A DNA stretch of 22,511 bases from Lachnospiraceae bacterium (GCA_009774615.1 VSOC01000058.1:1-22511), one strand, 5' to 3'; shown: positions 1 to 7,958, counted from the first letter of the stretch. Notes: generated by a model from the letters alone, not told the origin. Numbers and translations: made by a program.

Positions 1-39
1 TACTAGTTATCCAATAACCTATCTTTTTTTACAAAATTA

Positions 40-48
40 TGATATGAT
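40..48 (+). promoter_or_regulatory. Candidate extended -10 promoter of the helicase gene
   Basis: An extended -10 box, TG at 40-41 then TATGAT at 43-48, lies in an AT-rich stretch about 75 nt before the preferred helicase start. No convincing -35 box is seen at the usual spacing, so the call rests on the extended -10 alone. The start of the window limits what can be said about anything further upstream. Confidence 0.4.
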
Positions 49-125
49 AGCAAGGAAAAAGGCAGTTTACCTTCTTTGACCGCAAAAAGAGGGTGCAGTT
101 TAACGTGAACGGAGAAAAAGCAGTA

Positions 126-2147
126 ATGGGAATGACAGAAACAGAAAAGTATTTGGCGGAGTTTTATGTGAACTTATTTTTCGGAAGTGCCAATAAGCGC
201 TATCGTGCGATGACCTTTGTTGAGATGCAGAAGCGCTGTAAGAAGCTGAATCAGGAAATGTTGAAGGATATTGGGAAATCAAATGAACTAAATGACGTCC
301 ATGCCATGTTTTCCAAAGTCTGTGCCTACCTGATGAGGAAGGAAACGACAGCGCCGAAGGATCAGCGCCAGGAAGTGAAAAACCAGATAAAGAAGATGAA
401 AGAGTTTTGCGGATATCTTGCCGCAAAAGACCTGTCTTATCTGCCGGAATTAGAGCAGGGGGAACTGGAGCGTGTTCTTCGGATGCAGGGAATCCGCCGT
501 TATCTTCTGGCAAATTCCCTGGAACGCTCGTATGAACTTTTTTACATCCCCAAGGCGATTCAGAAGGGAATTCGGGAATCCATCAAAAAAAGACCGGAGG
601 AGGAGTACCCAGAGGCGCGTTTGATGAAGCGCAAATTTATCCTGCATGTAGGCCCCACGAACAGCGGGAAGACGCACGATGCTTTAGAGCGCTTAAAGCA
701 GTGTAGCCACGGCGCGTATTTTGGGCCGCTCCGCCTTTTGGCGCTTGAGGTGTATGATAAGTGCAATATGGAGGGGCTGCCCTGTTCGATGGTGACGGGG
801 GAGGAAACGATCCAGGTGCCTGGTGCCCTGTGCCAGTCCTGTACGGTGGAAATGTTAAATGATCACGAATATTTTGATATCGTGGTTGTGGACGAGTGCC
901 AGATGGTCGGCGATCCTTACCGGGGGCATAACTGGACGCGGGCGATTCTGGGGCTTCGGGCGGAGGAGATTCACCTTTGTATGGCACCGGAGGCGGAGTC
1001 GGTGATTACGCAGATGATTAAGCGCTGCGGCGATTCTTATAGGGTTATCCGCCATAAGCGAAATACCCGTCTGACCGTGGAAAGAAAGCCGTTTACCCTG
1101 CCAAATGACTTAAAAAAGGGCGACGCGCTGATTGTCTTTTCCAAAAAATCCGTTCTGGCACTGGCGGCCCATTTAGAGGGACAGGGGATACACTGCAGCG
1201 TCATTTACGGAAGCCTTCCTCCGGCAACCCGGCGGGAACAGGTTCGACGTTTTCTGGCAAAGGAAACCCAGGTAGTGGTGAGTACGGACGCTATCGGCAT
1301 GGGCTTAAACCTTCCCATCCGACGGATTGTCTTTGTGGAAACCCAGAAGTTTGACGGGGTGAGCAAGAGGAATTTAGAGCCGGGAGAGATTAAGCAGATT
1401 GCCGGAAGAGCCGGGAGATTCGGGATTTATGAGGAAGGTTTTGTAGCTGCCGTGGAGGATATCGAACTGATTGAGGACGGTTTGGGGAGGATGCCGGTTC
1501 CTCTGTTAAAAGCCTATATCGGCTTTCCGGAACAGCTTCTTTCGCTTCCGGCGGATATTGACAGCTTAATTAAGATCTGGGCCGATATGGATGCGCCTGC
1601 AATTTACCAAAAGATGGAGGTGGACGAGCTTCTCTCCCTGTATCAAAGTTTTTTGTCCGTCCATGGCGGACATATGGAGGAGTTTTCTAAACCGGAAATC
1701 TATAAGCTCATTACCTGCGCCGTGGATATTAATAATAAGCTGGTGATGGATTTGTGGAAGGATTACTGCCTGGAATACCGAGATGCGGATGAACTCGAAT
1801 TTCCCTACAGTCCGGGCGATGATTTGTACGATCTGGAAAGCTATTATAAGATGCTGGACTTATATTTTCAGTTTTCCCGCAAGGTCGGTCTTCCGATACA
1901 GTTGGAAAACCTGACCGAAGAACGCCGCCAGACGGAAGAGGAAATCAGCCGGATATTAAAGATGGAATGTTCCAGCTATTCCCGCAAATGCAGCATCTGC
2001 AACCGCGAACTTCCCTGGAATTACGGCTTTTCGGTCTGCGAGCGGTGTTTTGAGCGGGGGAAAACGAATGCACACAGCAGATATGGACGGAGCGGGGGAG
2101 GTTTTGGGCGGCATCGCAGAAAAGCGGCAGGGACTGTGAATGTTTGA
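126..2147 (+). CDS. SUV3-like DExH-box helicase with C-terminal zinc-binding motif
   Basis: Predicted ATP-dependent superfamily 2 helicase, 673 aa, resembling the SUV3 family best known from the mitochondrial RNA degradosome. From the ATG at 126, Walker A (GPTNSGKT) is near residues 176-183, the Walker B DECQ at 256-259, and the motif VI-like QIAGRAGRFG at 424-433. The last ~55 residues carry two CxxC pairs (CSIC, CERC), a likely zinc knuckle, then a Gly/Arg-rich tail. ATG 126 is preferred: GGAG lies at 111-114, whereas the in-frame GTG at 93 abuts its own AAGAGG with no spacing. Monocistronic here; the next gene has its own promoter. The last codons and stop fall inside a repeat shared with two other sites in the window. 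Family assignment is confident; RNA rather than DNA as substrate is inferred from the family. Confidence 0.85.
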   Translation: MGMTETEKYLAEFYVNLFFGSANKRYRAMTFVEMQKRCKKLNQEMLKDIGKSNELNDVHAMFSKVCAYLMRKETTAPKDQRQEVKNQIKKMKEFCGYLAAKDLSYLPELEQGELERVLRMQGIRRYLLANSLERSYELFYIPKAIQKGIRESIKKRPEEEYPEARLMKRKFILHVGPTNSGKTHDALERLKQCSHGAYFGPLRLLALEVYDKCNMEGLPCSMVTGEETIQVPGALCQSCTVEMLNDHEYFDIVVVDECQMVGDPYRGHNWTRAILGLRAEEIHLCMAPEAESVITQMIKRCGDSYRVIRHKRNTRLTVERKPFTLPNDLKKGDALIVFSKKSVLALAAHLEGQGIHCSVIYGSLPPATRREQVRRFLAKETQVVVSTDAIGMGLNLPIRRIVFVETQKFDGVSKRNLEPGEIKQIAGRAGRFGIYEEGFVAAVEDIELIEDGLGRMPVPLLKAYIGFPEQLLSLPADIDSLIKIWADMDAPAIYQKMEVDELLSLYQSFLSVHGGHMEEFSKPEIYKLITCAVDINNKLVMDLWKDYCLEYRDADELEFPYSPGDDLYDLESYYKMLDLYFQFSRKVGLPIQLENLTEERRQTEEEISRILKMECSSYSRKCSICNRELPWNYGFSVCERCFERGKTNAHSRYGRSGGGFGRHRRKAAGTVNV

Positions 2148-2155
2148 ACAGTAAC
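2135..2155 (+). repeat. Single-end copy of the miniature element terminus, overlapping the helicase stop
   Basis: This 21-nt stretch matches the right end of the miniature element at 5101-5121 at 19 of 21 positions and ends in the same TGAACAGTAAC. The helicase stop codon (2145-2147) lies inside it, so the last few residues of that protein are encoded by repeat-like DNA. No left inverted end is seen upstream, so this is a relic, a solo end or a shared short motif rather than a full element. Confidence 0.6.
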
Positions 2156-2193
2156 GTTTTGTATCATTATCAAACAGAGGGTAAGTTTTTTTC

Positions 2194-2222
2194 TTGCAGA
2201 ATTGAGGGAATTATGCTAAACT
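2194..2222 (+). promoter_or_regulatory. Candidate thrC promoter (TTGCAG-N17-TAAACT, extended -10)
   Basis: TTGCAG at 2194-2199 and TAAACT at 2217-2222 are 17 nt apart, and TG at 2214-2215 gives an extended -10. Transcription would start near 2229, leaving a leader of about 110 nt before thrC that contains the direct repeats described separately. Confidence 0.5.
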
Positions 2223-2248
2223 TTTTCCGATAAATCAATTATGGATAA

Positions 2249-2321
2249 ATGCATTTGTGTAAACCATTATGTATCCACTTGCTAAACAGAAAATGCATCT
2301 GTGGTTAAGGATGGTTAGAGA
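2249..2321 (+). promoter_or_regulatory. Repeat-rich thrC leader, possible operator or attenuator
   Basis: The 11-mer ATGCATYTGTG occurs at 2249-2259 and again at 2293-2303, 44 nt apart. The 10-mer TGGTTARRGA is then repeated in tandem at 2302-2311 and 2312-2321. AACCAT at 2262-2267 can pair with ATGGTT at 2311-2316, and TGGATA at 2242-2247 with TATCCA at 2272-2277. The repeats sit between the proposed promoter and the ribosome binding site, so a transcriptional operator or a leader RNA switch are both possible. No T-box specific sequence is present. Confidence 0.35.
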
Positions 2322-2339
2322 AAAGAGGAGAAAAACATT

Positions 2340-3824
2340 ATGAACATCGTTTATCAGAGTACCCGAGGCGGGCAAAGCGGCATTACGGCTTCTCAGGCGA
2401 TTCTCCAGGGCCTGGCAGAGGACGGGGGATTATTTATGCCGAATGAAATCCCAAAGCTTGATGTGGAACCGGAAAAACTTTCTTCCATGACCTATCAGGA
2501 AACAGCCTATGAGGTGATGAAGCTGTTTCTTACGGATTACACGGAGGAAGAACTGAAAACCTGCATTGCCAGAGCCTATGACAGCAAGTTTGACACGGAG
2601 GAGATTGCACCGCTGGCAAAGGTCGGCGACGCTTATTATCTGGAACTTTTTCACGGCAGTACCATTGCTTTTAAAGATATGGCGCTTTCCATCCTGCCGC
2701 ATCTGATGACCACGGCAGCAAAGAAAAACCATGTCGATAAAGAGATTGTAATCTTAACGGCGACTTCCGGCGACACCGGGAAGGCAGCGATGGCGGGCTT
2801 TGCCGATGTTCCGGGGACAAGGATTATTGTCTTTTATCCCAAGGACGGGGTGAGCCGGATTCAGGAGCTGCAGATGCGGACGCAAAAGGGGGATAACACC
2901 TGCGTTGTGGCAATCCACGGGAATTTCGATGACGCCCAGACCGGAGTGAAAAAGCTGTTTAATGACCGGGAATTTAAAGAAGAGCTTGCCGCAAAGGGCT
3001 TCCAGTTTTCTTCGGCAAATTCCATCAATATCGGCCGTCTGGTTCCCCAGGTGGTTTACTATGTCTATGCCTATGCAAAGCTTTTGGCAAATGAAGAGAT
3101 TTCCGCAGGAGAAACCATCAATGTGGTTGTTCCCACCGGAAACTTTGGAAATATTCTTGCTGCCTATTTTGCCAAGAGGATGGGGCTTCCGATTGGAAAG
3201 TTAATCTGTGCATCAAATGACAATAAAGTGTTATACGACTTTTTCCGCACAGGCACTTATGATCGGAACCGCGAATTTATGCTGACCTCTTCGCCCTCGA
3301 TGGATATTTTAATCTCCAGCAACTTAGAGCGCCTGATTTATTTAAGTACGGGCTGTGACGCTGAGGCGAATAAGGCTCTGATGGCGGAGCTTTCCCGGAA
3401 GGGCAGCTATACGGTTACGCCAAAGATGCGTGAGGCTATGGCGGATTTCTGGGGGAATTTTGCTTCCCAGGAGGAAAATGCAGCAGAAATTAAGCGCGTA
3501 TTTACCGATATGGGCTATCTGATGGATACCCACACCGGCGTGGCTTCCGCGGTTTATCAGAAATATGTCAAAGAAACCGGGGATAAGGCAAAAACCGTGA
3601 TTGCTTCTACGGCAAGTCCCTATAAGTTTTCCCACAGCGTTATGGAAGCCATTGCAGGACCACAGGAAGGAAAGGAAGAATTTGCCCTGATTGACGAGAT
3701 GAGCGCAGTTTCCAGAACCGATGTGCCTAAAGCAGTAGAGGAAATCCGCACGGCACCTATCCGCCATAACCGGGAATGTGATGTCGAGGGGATGAAAGCG
3801 GAGGTTGCGGATATCCTGGGATAA
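2340..3824 (+). CDS. thrC: Threonine synthase
   Basis: PLP-dependent enzyme converting O-phospho-L-homoserine to L-threonine and phosphate, the last step of threonine synthesis, cytosolic. 494 aa, the usual length of the long bacterial/fungal class. The N-terminal YQSTRGG start and LAEDGGLFMP are typical. The PLP-binding lysine is K112 in the IAFKDMAL motif, and the phosphate-binding loop TATSGDTGK is at residues 140-148. A second Gly-rich segment (VPTGNFGN) is near residue 263. The ATG at 2340 follows AGAGGAG (2324-2330) with 9-nt spacing. It is a single-gene unit with its own upstream promoter and repeat-rich leader; other threonine genes (hom, thrB) are not in the window. Assignment is very secure. 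Confidence 0.96.
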   Translation: MNIVYQSTRGGQSGITASQAILQGLAEDGGLFMPNEIPKLDVEPEKLSSMTYQETAYEVMKLFLTDYTEEELKTCIARAYDSKFDTEEIAPLAKVGDAYYLELFHGSTIAFKDMALSILPHLMTTAAKKNHVDKEIVILTATSGDTGKAAMAGFADVPGTRIIVFYPKDGVSRIQELQMRTQKGDNTCVVAIHGNFDDAQTGVKKLFNDREFKEELAAKGFQFSSANSINIGRLVPQVVYYVYAYAKLLANEEISAGETINVVVPTGNFGNILAAYFAKRMGLPIGKLICASNDNKVLYDFFRTGTYDRNREFMLTSSPSMDILISSNLERLIYLSTGCDAEANKALMAELSRKGSYTVTPKMREAMADFWGNFASQEENAAEIKRVFTDMGYLMDTHTGVASAVYQKYVKETGDKAKTVIASTASPYKFSHSVMEAIAGPQEGKEEFALIDEMSAVSRTDVPKAVEEIRTAPIRHNRECDVEGMKAEVADILG

Positions 3825-3878
3825 TTTTTGGCTGCTTTATGTGTAACGATTGCTCCGCACGCTGTGTTCCCGCAGTCC

Positions 3879-3902
3879 GGTAAGATTTTCGTCAATTTTA
3901 CC
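3879..3902 (+). other. Stem-loop after thrC
   Basis: GGTAAGATT (3879-3887) pairs with AATTTTACC (3894-3902) over nine pairs including one G-U, with a 6-nt loop. No T-run follows on either strand, so it is not a canonical intrinsic terminator. It may protect the thrC 3' end or be a weak terminator. Confidence 0.35.
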
Positions 3903-3925
3903 AAAGAAGAACCGCAAAAAACCTC

Positions 3926-3954
3926 TTTCCATTTTGAATAAAATAGGCTATAAT
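3926..3954 (+). promoter_or_regulatory. fba promoter (TTTCCA-N17-TATAAT)
   Basis: A perfect -10 TATAAT at 3949-3954 is preceded at 17 nt by TTTCCA (4 of 6 consensus positions). The predicted start near 3961 gives a leader of about 55 nt before the aldolase gene. Fits a strongly expressed glycolytic gene. Confidence 0.65.
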
Positions 3955-4016
3955 GAAGGACAGGGACATTATTTACTGAAATAATGAATAAATTTTTTTA
4001 AACAGGAGGAATTGAC

Positions 4017-4880
4017 ATGTTAGTTTCCGCAAAAGAAATGCTTCAGAAGGCAAGAGATGGGAAGTATGCCGTAGGTCAGTTTAATATTAACAACCTGGAG
4101 TGGACCAAGGCTGTTCTTCTGACGGCAGAAGAACTGAAATCTCCGGTTATCTTAGGTGTATCCGAGGGTGCAGGAAAGTATATGACCGGTTTTGGAACGG
4201 TTGCTGCTATGGTTAAGGCGATGATCAGCGAGCTGAATATTACGGTTCCGGTAGCGCTTCACCTGGATCACGGCACCTATGACGGCTGCTACAAGTGCAT
4301 CAAGGCTGGTTTTTCCTCCATTATGTTTGACGGCTCTCATTATCCGATTGCTGAGAATGTAGAAAAGACCACGGAGCTGGTTCATGTGGCACATCAGTTA
4401 GGACTTTCTATTGAGGCAGAGGTTGGCTCTATCGGCGGCGAGGAAGACGGTGTTGTAGGTCTTGGCGAGTGTGCAGATCCTAACGAGTGCAAGCAGATTG
4501 CTGATCTTGGCGTAGATATGCTGGCAGCAGGAATCGGAAATATTCATGGAAAATATCCGGAGAACTGGCCTGGTTTAAGCTTTGAAACTCTGGCAGCGGT
4601 TAATGAAAAGGTTGGCGATATGCCGTTAGTTCTTCACGGCGGAACCGGTATTCCGGAAGATATGATTAAGAAGGCCATCAGCCTTGGCGTAGCTAAGATT
4701 AATGTTAATACCGAGTGCCAGCTTTCCTTTGCAGCAGCAACCCGTGCGTATGTTGAGGCAGGAAAAGATCAGCAGGGCAAGGGATTTGACCCGAGAAAGC
4801 TTCTGGCTCCTGGTACCGAAGCGATCAAGGCAACCGTAAAAGAGAAGATGGAACTGTTTGGTTCCGTTGGCAAGGCATGA
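4017..4880 (+). CDS. fba: Class II fructose-1,6-bisphosphate aldolase
   Basis: Zinc-dependent aldolase that reversibly cleaves fructose 1,6-bisphosphate to dihydroxyacetone phosphate and glyceraldehyde 3-phosphate, in glycolysis and gluconeogenesis. 287 aa, usual for the short FbaA/GatY-KbaY type. The LDHG motif supplies the catalytic Asp84 and zinc ligand His85. Further zinc ligands are His178 (GNIHGKYP) and His207 (LVLHGGTG). Glu134 in the EAEVGSIGG motif and the phosphate-binding NVNTE at residues 229-233 are also present. AGGAGG at 4004-4009 precedes the ATG with ideal spacing. Own promoter upstream and a hairpin terminator downstream make it a single-gene unit. Tagatose-bisphosphate aldolase is a related alternative, but the isolated glycolytic context and sequence favour fructose-bisphosphate. 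Confidence 0.93.
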   Translation: MLVSAKEMLQKARDGKYAVGQFNINNLEWTKAVLLTAEELKSPVILGVSEGAGKYMTGFGTVAAMVKAMISELNITVPVALHLDHGTYDGCYKCIKAGFSSIMFDGSHYPIAENVEKTTELVHVAHQLGLSIEAEVGSIGGEEDGVVGLGECADPNECKQIADLGVDMLAAGIGNIHGKYPENWPGLSFETLAAVNEKVGDMPLVLHGGTGIPEDMIKKAISLGVAKINVNTECQLSFAAATRAYVEAGKDQQGKGFDPRKLLAPGTEAIKATVKEKMELFGSVGKA

Positions 4881-4923
4881 AAAGCCGTGAGTGTTTGTGG
4901 CTGAAAAATAGTTAAAAAGTGGG

Positions 4924-4957
4924 AAAAGGCGTTTCCTTAGGATGGGAGCGCCTTTTT
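4924..4957 (+). terminator. Intrinsic terminator of fba
   Basis: AAAAGGCG (4924-4931) pairs with CGCCTTTT (4949-4956), with an inner TTCC/GGA pairing, and runs into TTTTT. It lies about 45 nt after the fba stop. The A-run before the stem would also let it act in the opposite direction. Confidence 0.85.
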
Positions 4958-4989
4958 CGTTCTTTAGTTGTTCTTTTTTGTTGATAAAT

Positions 4990-5121
4990 GTTACTGTTCA
5001 CATAGGTCTGCGCACTTGCTGCGCTGACCGTAGGTTAAACCGGGCCAGTGAGCAAAAATCCCATCGACGAAGGCGATTTTCATGGATTTTTGCCTGTTGC
5101 TGTGAACGTGTGAACAGTAAC
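4990..5121. mobile_element. 132-bp miniature inverted-repeat transposable element with 8-bp target duplication
   Basis: Perfect 13-bp terminal inverted repeats GTTACTGTTCACA (4990-5002) and TGTGAACAGTAAC (5109-5121) bound the element. The 8-mer TGATAAAT lies directly outside both ends (4982-4989 and 5122-5129), the signature of a target-site duplication. Inside are two strong hairpins: GGTCTGCGC/GCGCTGACC (5005-5013 with 5021-5029, one mismatch) and GCAAAAATCC/GGATTTTTGC (5052-5061 with 5084-5093). There is no room for a transposase, so it must be moved in trans. It sits between the fba terminator and the glnN promoter. An 8-bp duplication is made by several IS families (for example IS66, IS256, ISL3, IS1595); which one is not resolved. 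Related single ends occur at 2135-2155 and 20274-20286. Confidence 0.85.
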
Positions 5122-5159
5122 TGATAAATTGTTTTCGTGAAACGAACAGGATAAAATAC

Positions 5160-5188
5160 TTTACATTTCCCCCTAAAACGAGTAGAAT
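5160..5188 (+). promoter_or_regulatory. glnN promoter (TTTACA-N17-TAGAAT)
   Basis: TTTACA at 5160-5165 and TAGAAT at 5183-5188 each match consensus at 5 of 6 positions with 17-nt spacing. Transcription would start near 5195, about 33 nt before the glutamine synthetase ATG. The miniature element ends about 40 bp upstream of the -35 box. A second, weaker pair (TTGTTT at 5129-5134, TAAAAT at 5152-5157) would use a -35 box partly made of the element's target duplication. Confidence 0.7.
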
Positions 5189-5227
5189 AGGTTGAAACTT
5201 CCATCAAAAAGAGAGGATAAATCATTC

Positions 5228-7345
5228 ATGAGCGAAAAGGTAAATGTGGCCGAGATCTTCGGCGCGAATGTGTTTAATGATGCGGTGATGCGGGAACGTC
5301 TGCCGAAAAGTGTTTATAAGAAGCTGAGAAAAACCATCGTAGAGGGAACGGAACTGGAGCCGGGGATTGCGGATTCCGTTGCCCAGGCGATGAAGGAATG
5401 GGCGATTGAGCGGGGGGCGACCCATTACACCCATTGGTTTCAGCCGCTCACCGGAGTTACCGCAGAAAAGCATGATTCCTTTATCTCGGCACCGGATTCT
5501 ACGGGGAAAATTATGCTGGAATTTTCCGGAAAAGAATTAATCAAGGGGGAATCCGATGCCTCATCCTTTCCTTCCGGGGGGCTGAGGGCTACTTTTGAAG
5601 CCAGGGGCTATACTACATGGGACTGCACTTCGCCGGCGTTTTTAAAGGAAGATGCCGCCGGAGTTACCTTATGTATTCCGACCGCATTCTGCTCTTATAC
5701 CGGGGAGGCTCTGGATAAAAAGACGCCGCTGCTTCGCTCGATGCAGGCGTTAGATCAGCAGGCAATGAGGATTCTCCGTCTGTTCGGCAATACGACATCA
5801 AAAAAGGTCATCCCTTCCGTGGGCGCGGAACAGGAATATTTCCTGGTGGATCGGGAGAAGTACCGCCAGCGGAAGGATTTAATCTATACGGGAAGAACCT
5901 TGTTCGGTGCGATGCCTCCCAAGGGTCAGGAGATGGGAGATCATTACTTTGGCACCATCCGTGAGCGCGTGGGCGCATTTATGCGGGAGGTCAATCAGGA
6001 ATTGTGGAAGCTTGGCGTATCGGCAAAGACCCAGCACAATGAAGCCGCGCCTGCTCAGCATGAACTGGCACCGATCTATGCCGAGGCCAATTTAGCCGTC
6101 GATCACAACCAGATGGTGATGGAAACCTTAAAAAAGGTTGCCGAGCGCCGGGGACTGACCTGCCTTCTCCATGAAAAGCCCTTTGCCGGAGTGAACGGTT
6201 CCGGAAAGCACAACAACTGGTCGATTATTACCGATGACGGAATTAACATGCTCAACCCCGGGGAAACCCCCCATGAAAATATTCAGTTCCTTTTGGTGCT
6301 GGCCTGTATCTTAAAGGCGGTGGACATCCACGCCGATCTCCTGCGCCAGTCCGCTGCCGACGTGGGCAATGACCACCGCCTGGGAGCGAATGAGGCACCG
6401 CCGGCGATTATTTCGATTTTCCTGGGCGAACAGCTGGAGGATGTTATCGACCAGCTCTGCAGTACAGGAGAAGCTACCCATTCTATCCAGGGCGGAAAGC
6501 TGCTGACCGGCGTGGCGACACTGCCGGATTTGGATAAGGATGCCACGGACAGAAACCGCACCTCGCCTTTTGCCTTTACCGGGAATAAGTTTGAGTTTCG
6601 TATGGTCGGTTCTACCGATTCCATCTCCTCGCCCAATGTGGTGCTGAATACCATTGTGGCGGAAGCTTTTAAGGAGGCCGCAGATGTTTTAGAAGCGTCA
6701 GAGAACTTTGAACAGGCTGTCCATGATTTAATTAAGCAGATGCTTGCCGATCACCGGAAGATTATTTTTAACGGCAACGGTTATTCGGACGCATGGGTAA
6801 AGGAAGCGAAAAAGCGGGGCCTTCCCAATATCCGCGCCATGGTAGATTCCATCCCTGCGCTGACGACGGAAAAGGCGGTAAAGCTTTTTGAGGAATTTAA
6901 TGTATTTACCCGCGCCGAACTGGAATCCCGCGCCGAAATCGAATACGAAACCTATGCCAAGATTATTAATATCGAAGCGAGGACGATGATTGATATGGCA
7001 AGCAAGCAGTTTATTCCGGCCGTGATCCAGTATGTGACAAAGCTTGCAAAATCCCTGACCGCCGTGCTTGCCGCCTGCCCGGAAGCGGATGTGAGTGTAC
7101 AGAGGGAGATGATTACGGAAGCTTCGGATCTTCTCCGTGCGACGAAGGAGGCGCTGGCCAGGCTGATTGAACTGGATGATTTGGCCTGTACGATGGAACA
7201 GGGACGTGAACAGGCGCTCTTTTATCACCGCCAGGTTGTCCCCTCCATGGAAGCCCTGCGTGCCCCGGTGGATCGCCTGGAGATGATTGTCGATAAAGAA
7301 CTATGGCCGATGCCAAGCTATGGGGATTTGATTTTTGAAGTGTAA
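5228..7345 (+). CDS. glnN: Glutamine synthetase, type III
   Basis: ATP-dependent ligation of ammonia to glutamate to give glutamine, the central ammonia-assimilation step, cytosolic. 705 aa, the length of GSIII, which is much longer than GSI or GSII. The GSIII-specific N-terminal segment with FSGKELIKGESDASSFPSGG is near residues 99-118. Metal and glutamate site motifs are GAEQEYFL (199-206), HNEAAPAQHE (270-279), NGSGKHNNW (323-331), LGANEAPP (385-392) and NRTSPFAFTGNKFEFR (443-458). Start chosen at ATG 5228, 10 nt after GAGAGGA; the frame stays open back to a TTG at 5192, which has no ribosome binding site. Own promoter; convergent with ridA. No nitrogen-regulatory site was recognised. Assignment very secure. 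Confidence 0.95.
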   Translation: MSEKVNVAEIFGANVFNDAVMRERLPKSVYKKLRKTIVEGTELEPGIADSVAQAMKEWAIERGATHYTHWFQPLTGVTAEKHDSFISAPDSTGKIMLEFSGKELIKGESDASSFPSGGLRATFEARGYTTWDCTSPAFLKEDAAGVTLCIPTAFCSYTGEALDKKTPLLRSMQALDQQAMRILRLFGNTTSKKVIPSVGAEQEYFLVDREKYRQRKDLIYTGRTLFGAMPPKGQEMGDHYFGTIRERVGAFMREVNQELWKLGVSAKTQHNEAAPAQHELAPIYAEANLAVDHNQMVMETLKKVAERRGLTCLLHEKPFAGVNGSGKHNNWSIITDDGINMLNPGETPHENIQFLLVLACILKAVDIHADLLRQSAADVGNDHRLGANEAPPAIISIFLGEQLEDVIDQLCSTGEATHSIQGGKLLTGVATLPDLDKDATDRNRTSPFAFTGNKFEFRMVGSTDSISSPNVVLNTIVAEAFKEAADVLEASENFEQAVHDLIKQMLADHRKIIFNGNGYSDAWVKEAKKRGLPNIRAMVDSIPALTTEKAVKLFEEFNVFTRAELESRAEIEYETYAKIINIEARTMIDMASKQFIPAVIQYVTKLAKSLTAVLAACPEADVSVQREMITEASDLLRATKEALARLIELDDLACTMEQGREQALFYHRQVVPSMEALRAPVDRLEMIVDKELWPMPSYGDLIFEV

Positions 7346-7428
7346 ACGGTTTTTGCGATGATTTTTAGCCTGTTAAAGAAGTTTTTCGCTTTATCAGGTA
7401 TTCCGAATTTTCTTGATACGTAATGAAA

Positions 7429-7457
7429 AAGGGACACTTTTTAATAGAGTGTCCCTT
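7429..7457 (-). terminator. Intrinsic terminator for ridA, possibly bidirectional
   Basis: AAGGGACACT (7429-7438) pairs perfectly with AGTGTCCCTT (7448-7457) around a 9-nt loop. Read on the minus strand the stem is followed by a T-run, giving a good terminator about 58 nt after the ridA stop. On the plus strand the tail is weak (AAGATGTTTT), so stopping glnN transcripts here is plausible but less certain. Confidence 0.8.
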
Positions 7458-7514
7458 AAGATGTTTTAGAATATGGTTTACAGCCAGTAAGCCATATAGA
7501 AATGATTCTGTTTT

Positions 7515-7895
7515 TTATTTTACATAAGCAACAGCTTCAATCTCTACCAGTGCGTCCTTGGGCAGGCGTGCTACTTCTACAGCAGCTCTTGCCGGGTAAT
7601 CGCCTTCGAAGAATTCGCCGTAAACAGCGTTCATATCCGCGAACATGTTCATATCTTTTAAGAAAACACCCGTGCGGAGAATCTGGCTCATCTCGATACC
7701 TTCGCTGGCCAGGATGTTCTTAATGTTGGTTAAGGACTGGCGGGTCTGGGATTTAATATCATCTCCTGCAAAGTTTCCGGTTGCCGGATCGATGGGAAGC
7801 TGACCGGATACAAATACTACGTTTCCGGCCTGTACAGCCTGAGAATACGGTCCGATAGCGCCTGGTGCATTAGTGGTTGCAAAAATTTTCTTCAT
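7515..7895 (-). CDS. ridA: RidA family reactive enamine/imine deaminase
   Basis: RidA (YjgF/YER057c) hydrolyses reactive 2-aminoacrylate and related enamines released by PLP enzymes such as serine/threonine dehydratase, giving keto acids and ammonia and protecting other PLP enzymes. 126 aa, the normal family length; acts as a cytosolic trimer. Visible active-site elements are Tyr17 in the GPYSQA motif, the VSGQLPIDPATG segment (residues 29-40), Arg103 in YPARAAVEVARLP and Glu120 in VEIEAVAYV. AGGAGG on the minus strand precedes the ATG with 8-nt spacing. Own promoter with a palindrome near the transcription start; terminator downstream. Which enamine it handles here is not shown by context; thrC nearby only hints at amino-acid metabolism. 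Confidence 0.93.
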   Translation of the reverse strand: MKKIFATTNAPGAIGPYSQAVQAGNVVFVSGQLPIDPATGNFAGDDIKSQTRQSLTNIKNILASEGIEMSQILRTGVFLKDMNMFADMNAVYGEFFEGDYPARAAVEVARLPKDALVEIEAVAYVK

Positions 7896-7958
7896 GATTT
7901 GTCCCTCCTGATACTTTTTAATGTATAATGGTTTTTGCTGAACACAGTATAATTATGT

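Noticed and set aside
2156..2190. Terminator after the helicase gene (GTTT/AAAC pairing followed by a T-run)
   Set aside because: The stem is only about four pairs and the T-run is more than 10 nt away; too weak to call.
2223..2339. T-box riboswitch before thrC
   Set aside because: No conserved T-box sequence, antiterminator or terminator could be found; only direct and inverted repeats are visible.
5192..5227. TTG start extending glutamine synthetase by 12 codons
   Set aside because: The extension covers the ribosome binding site and the transcription start; ATG 5228 has the correct spacing and family-like N-terminus.
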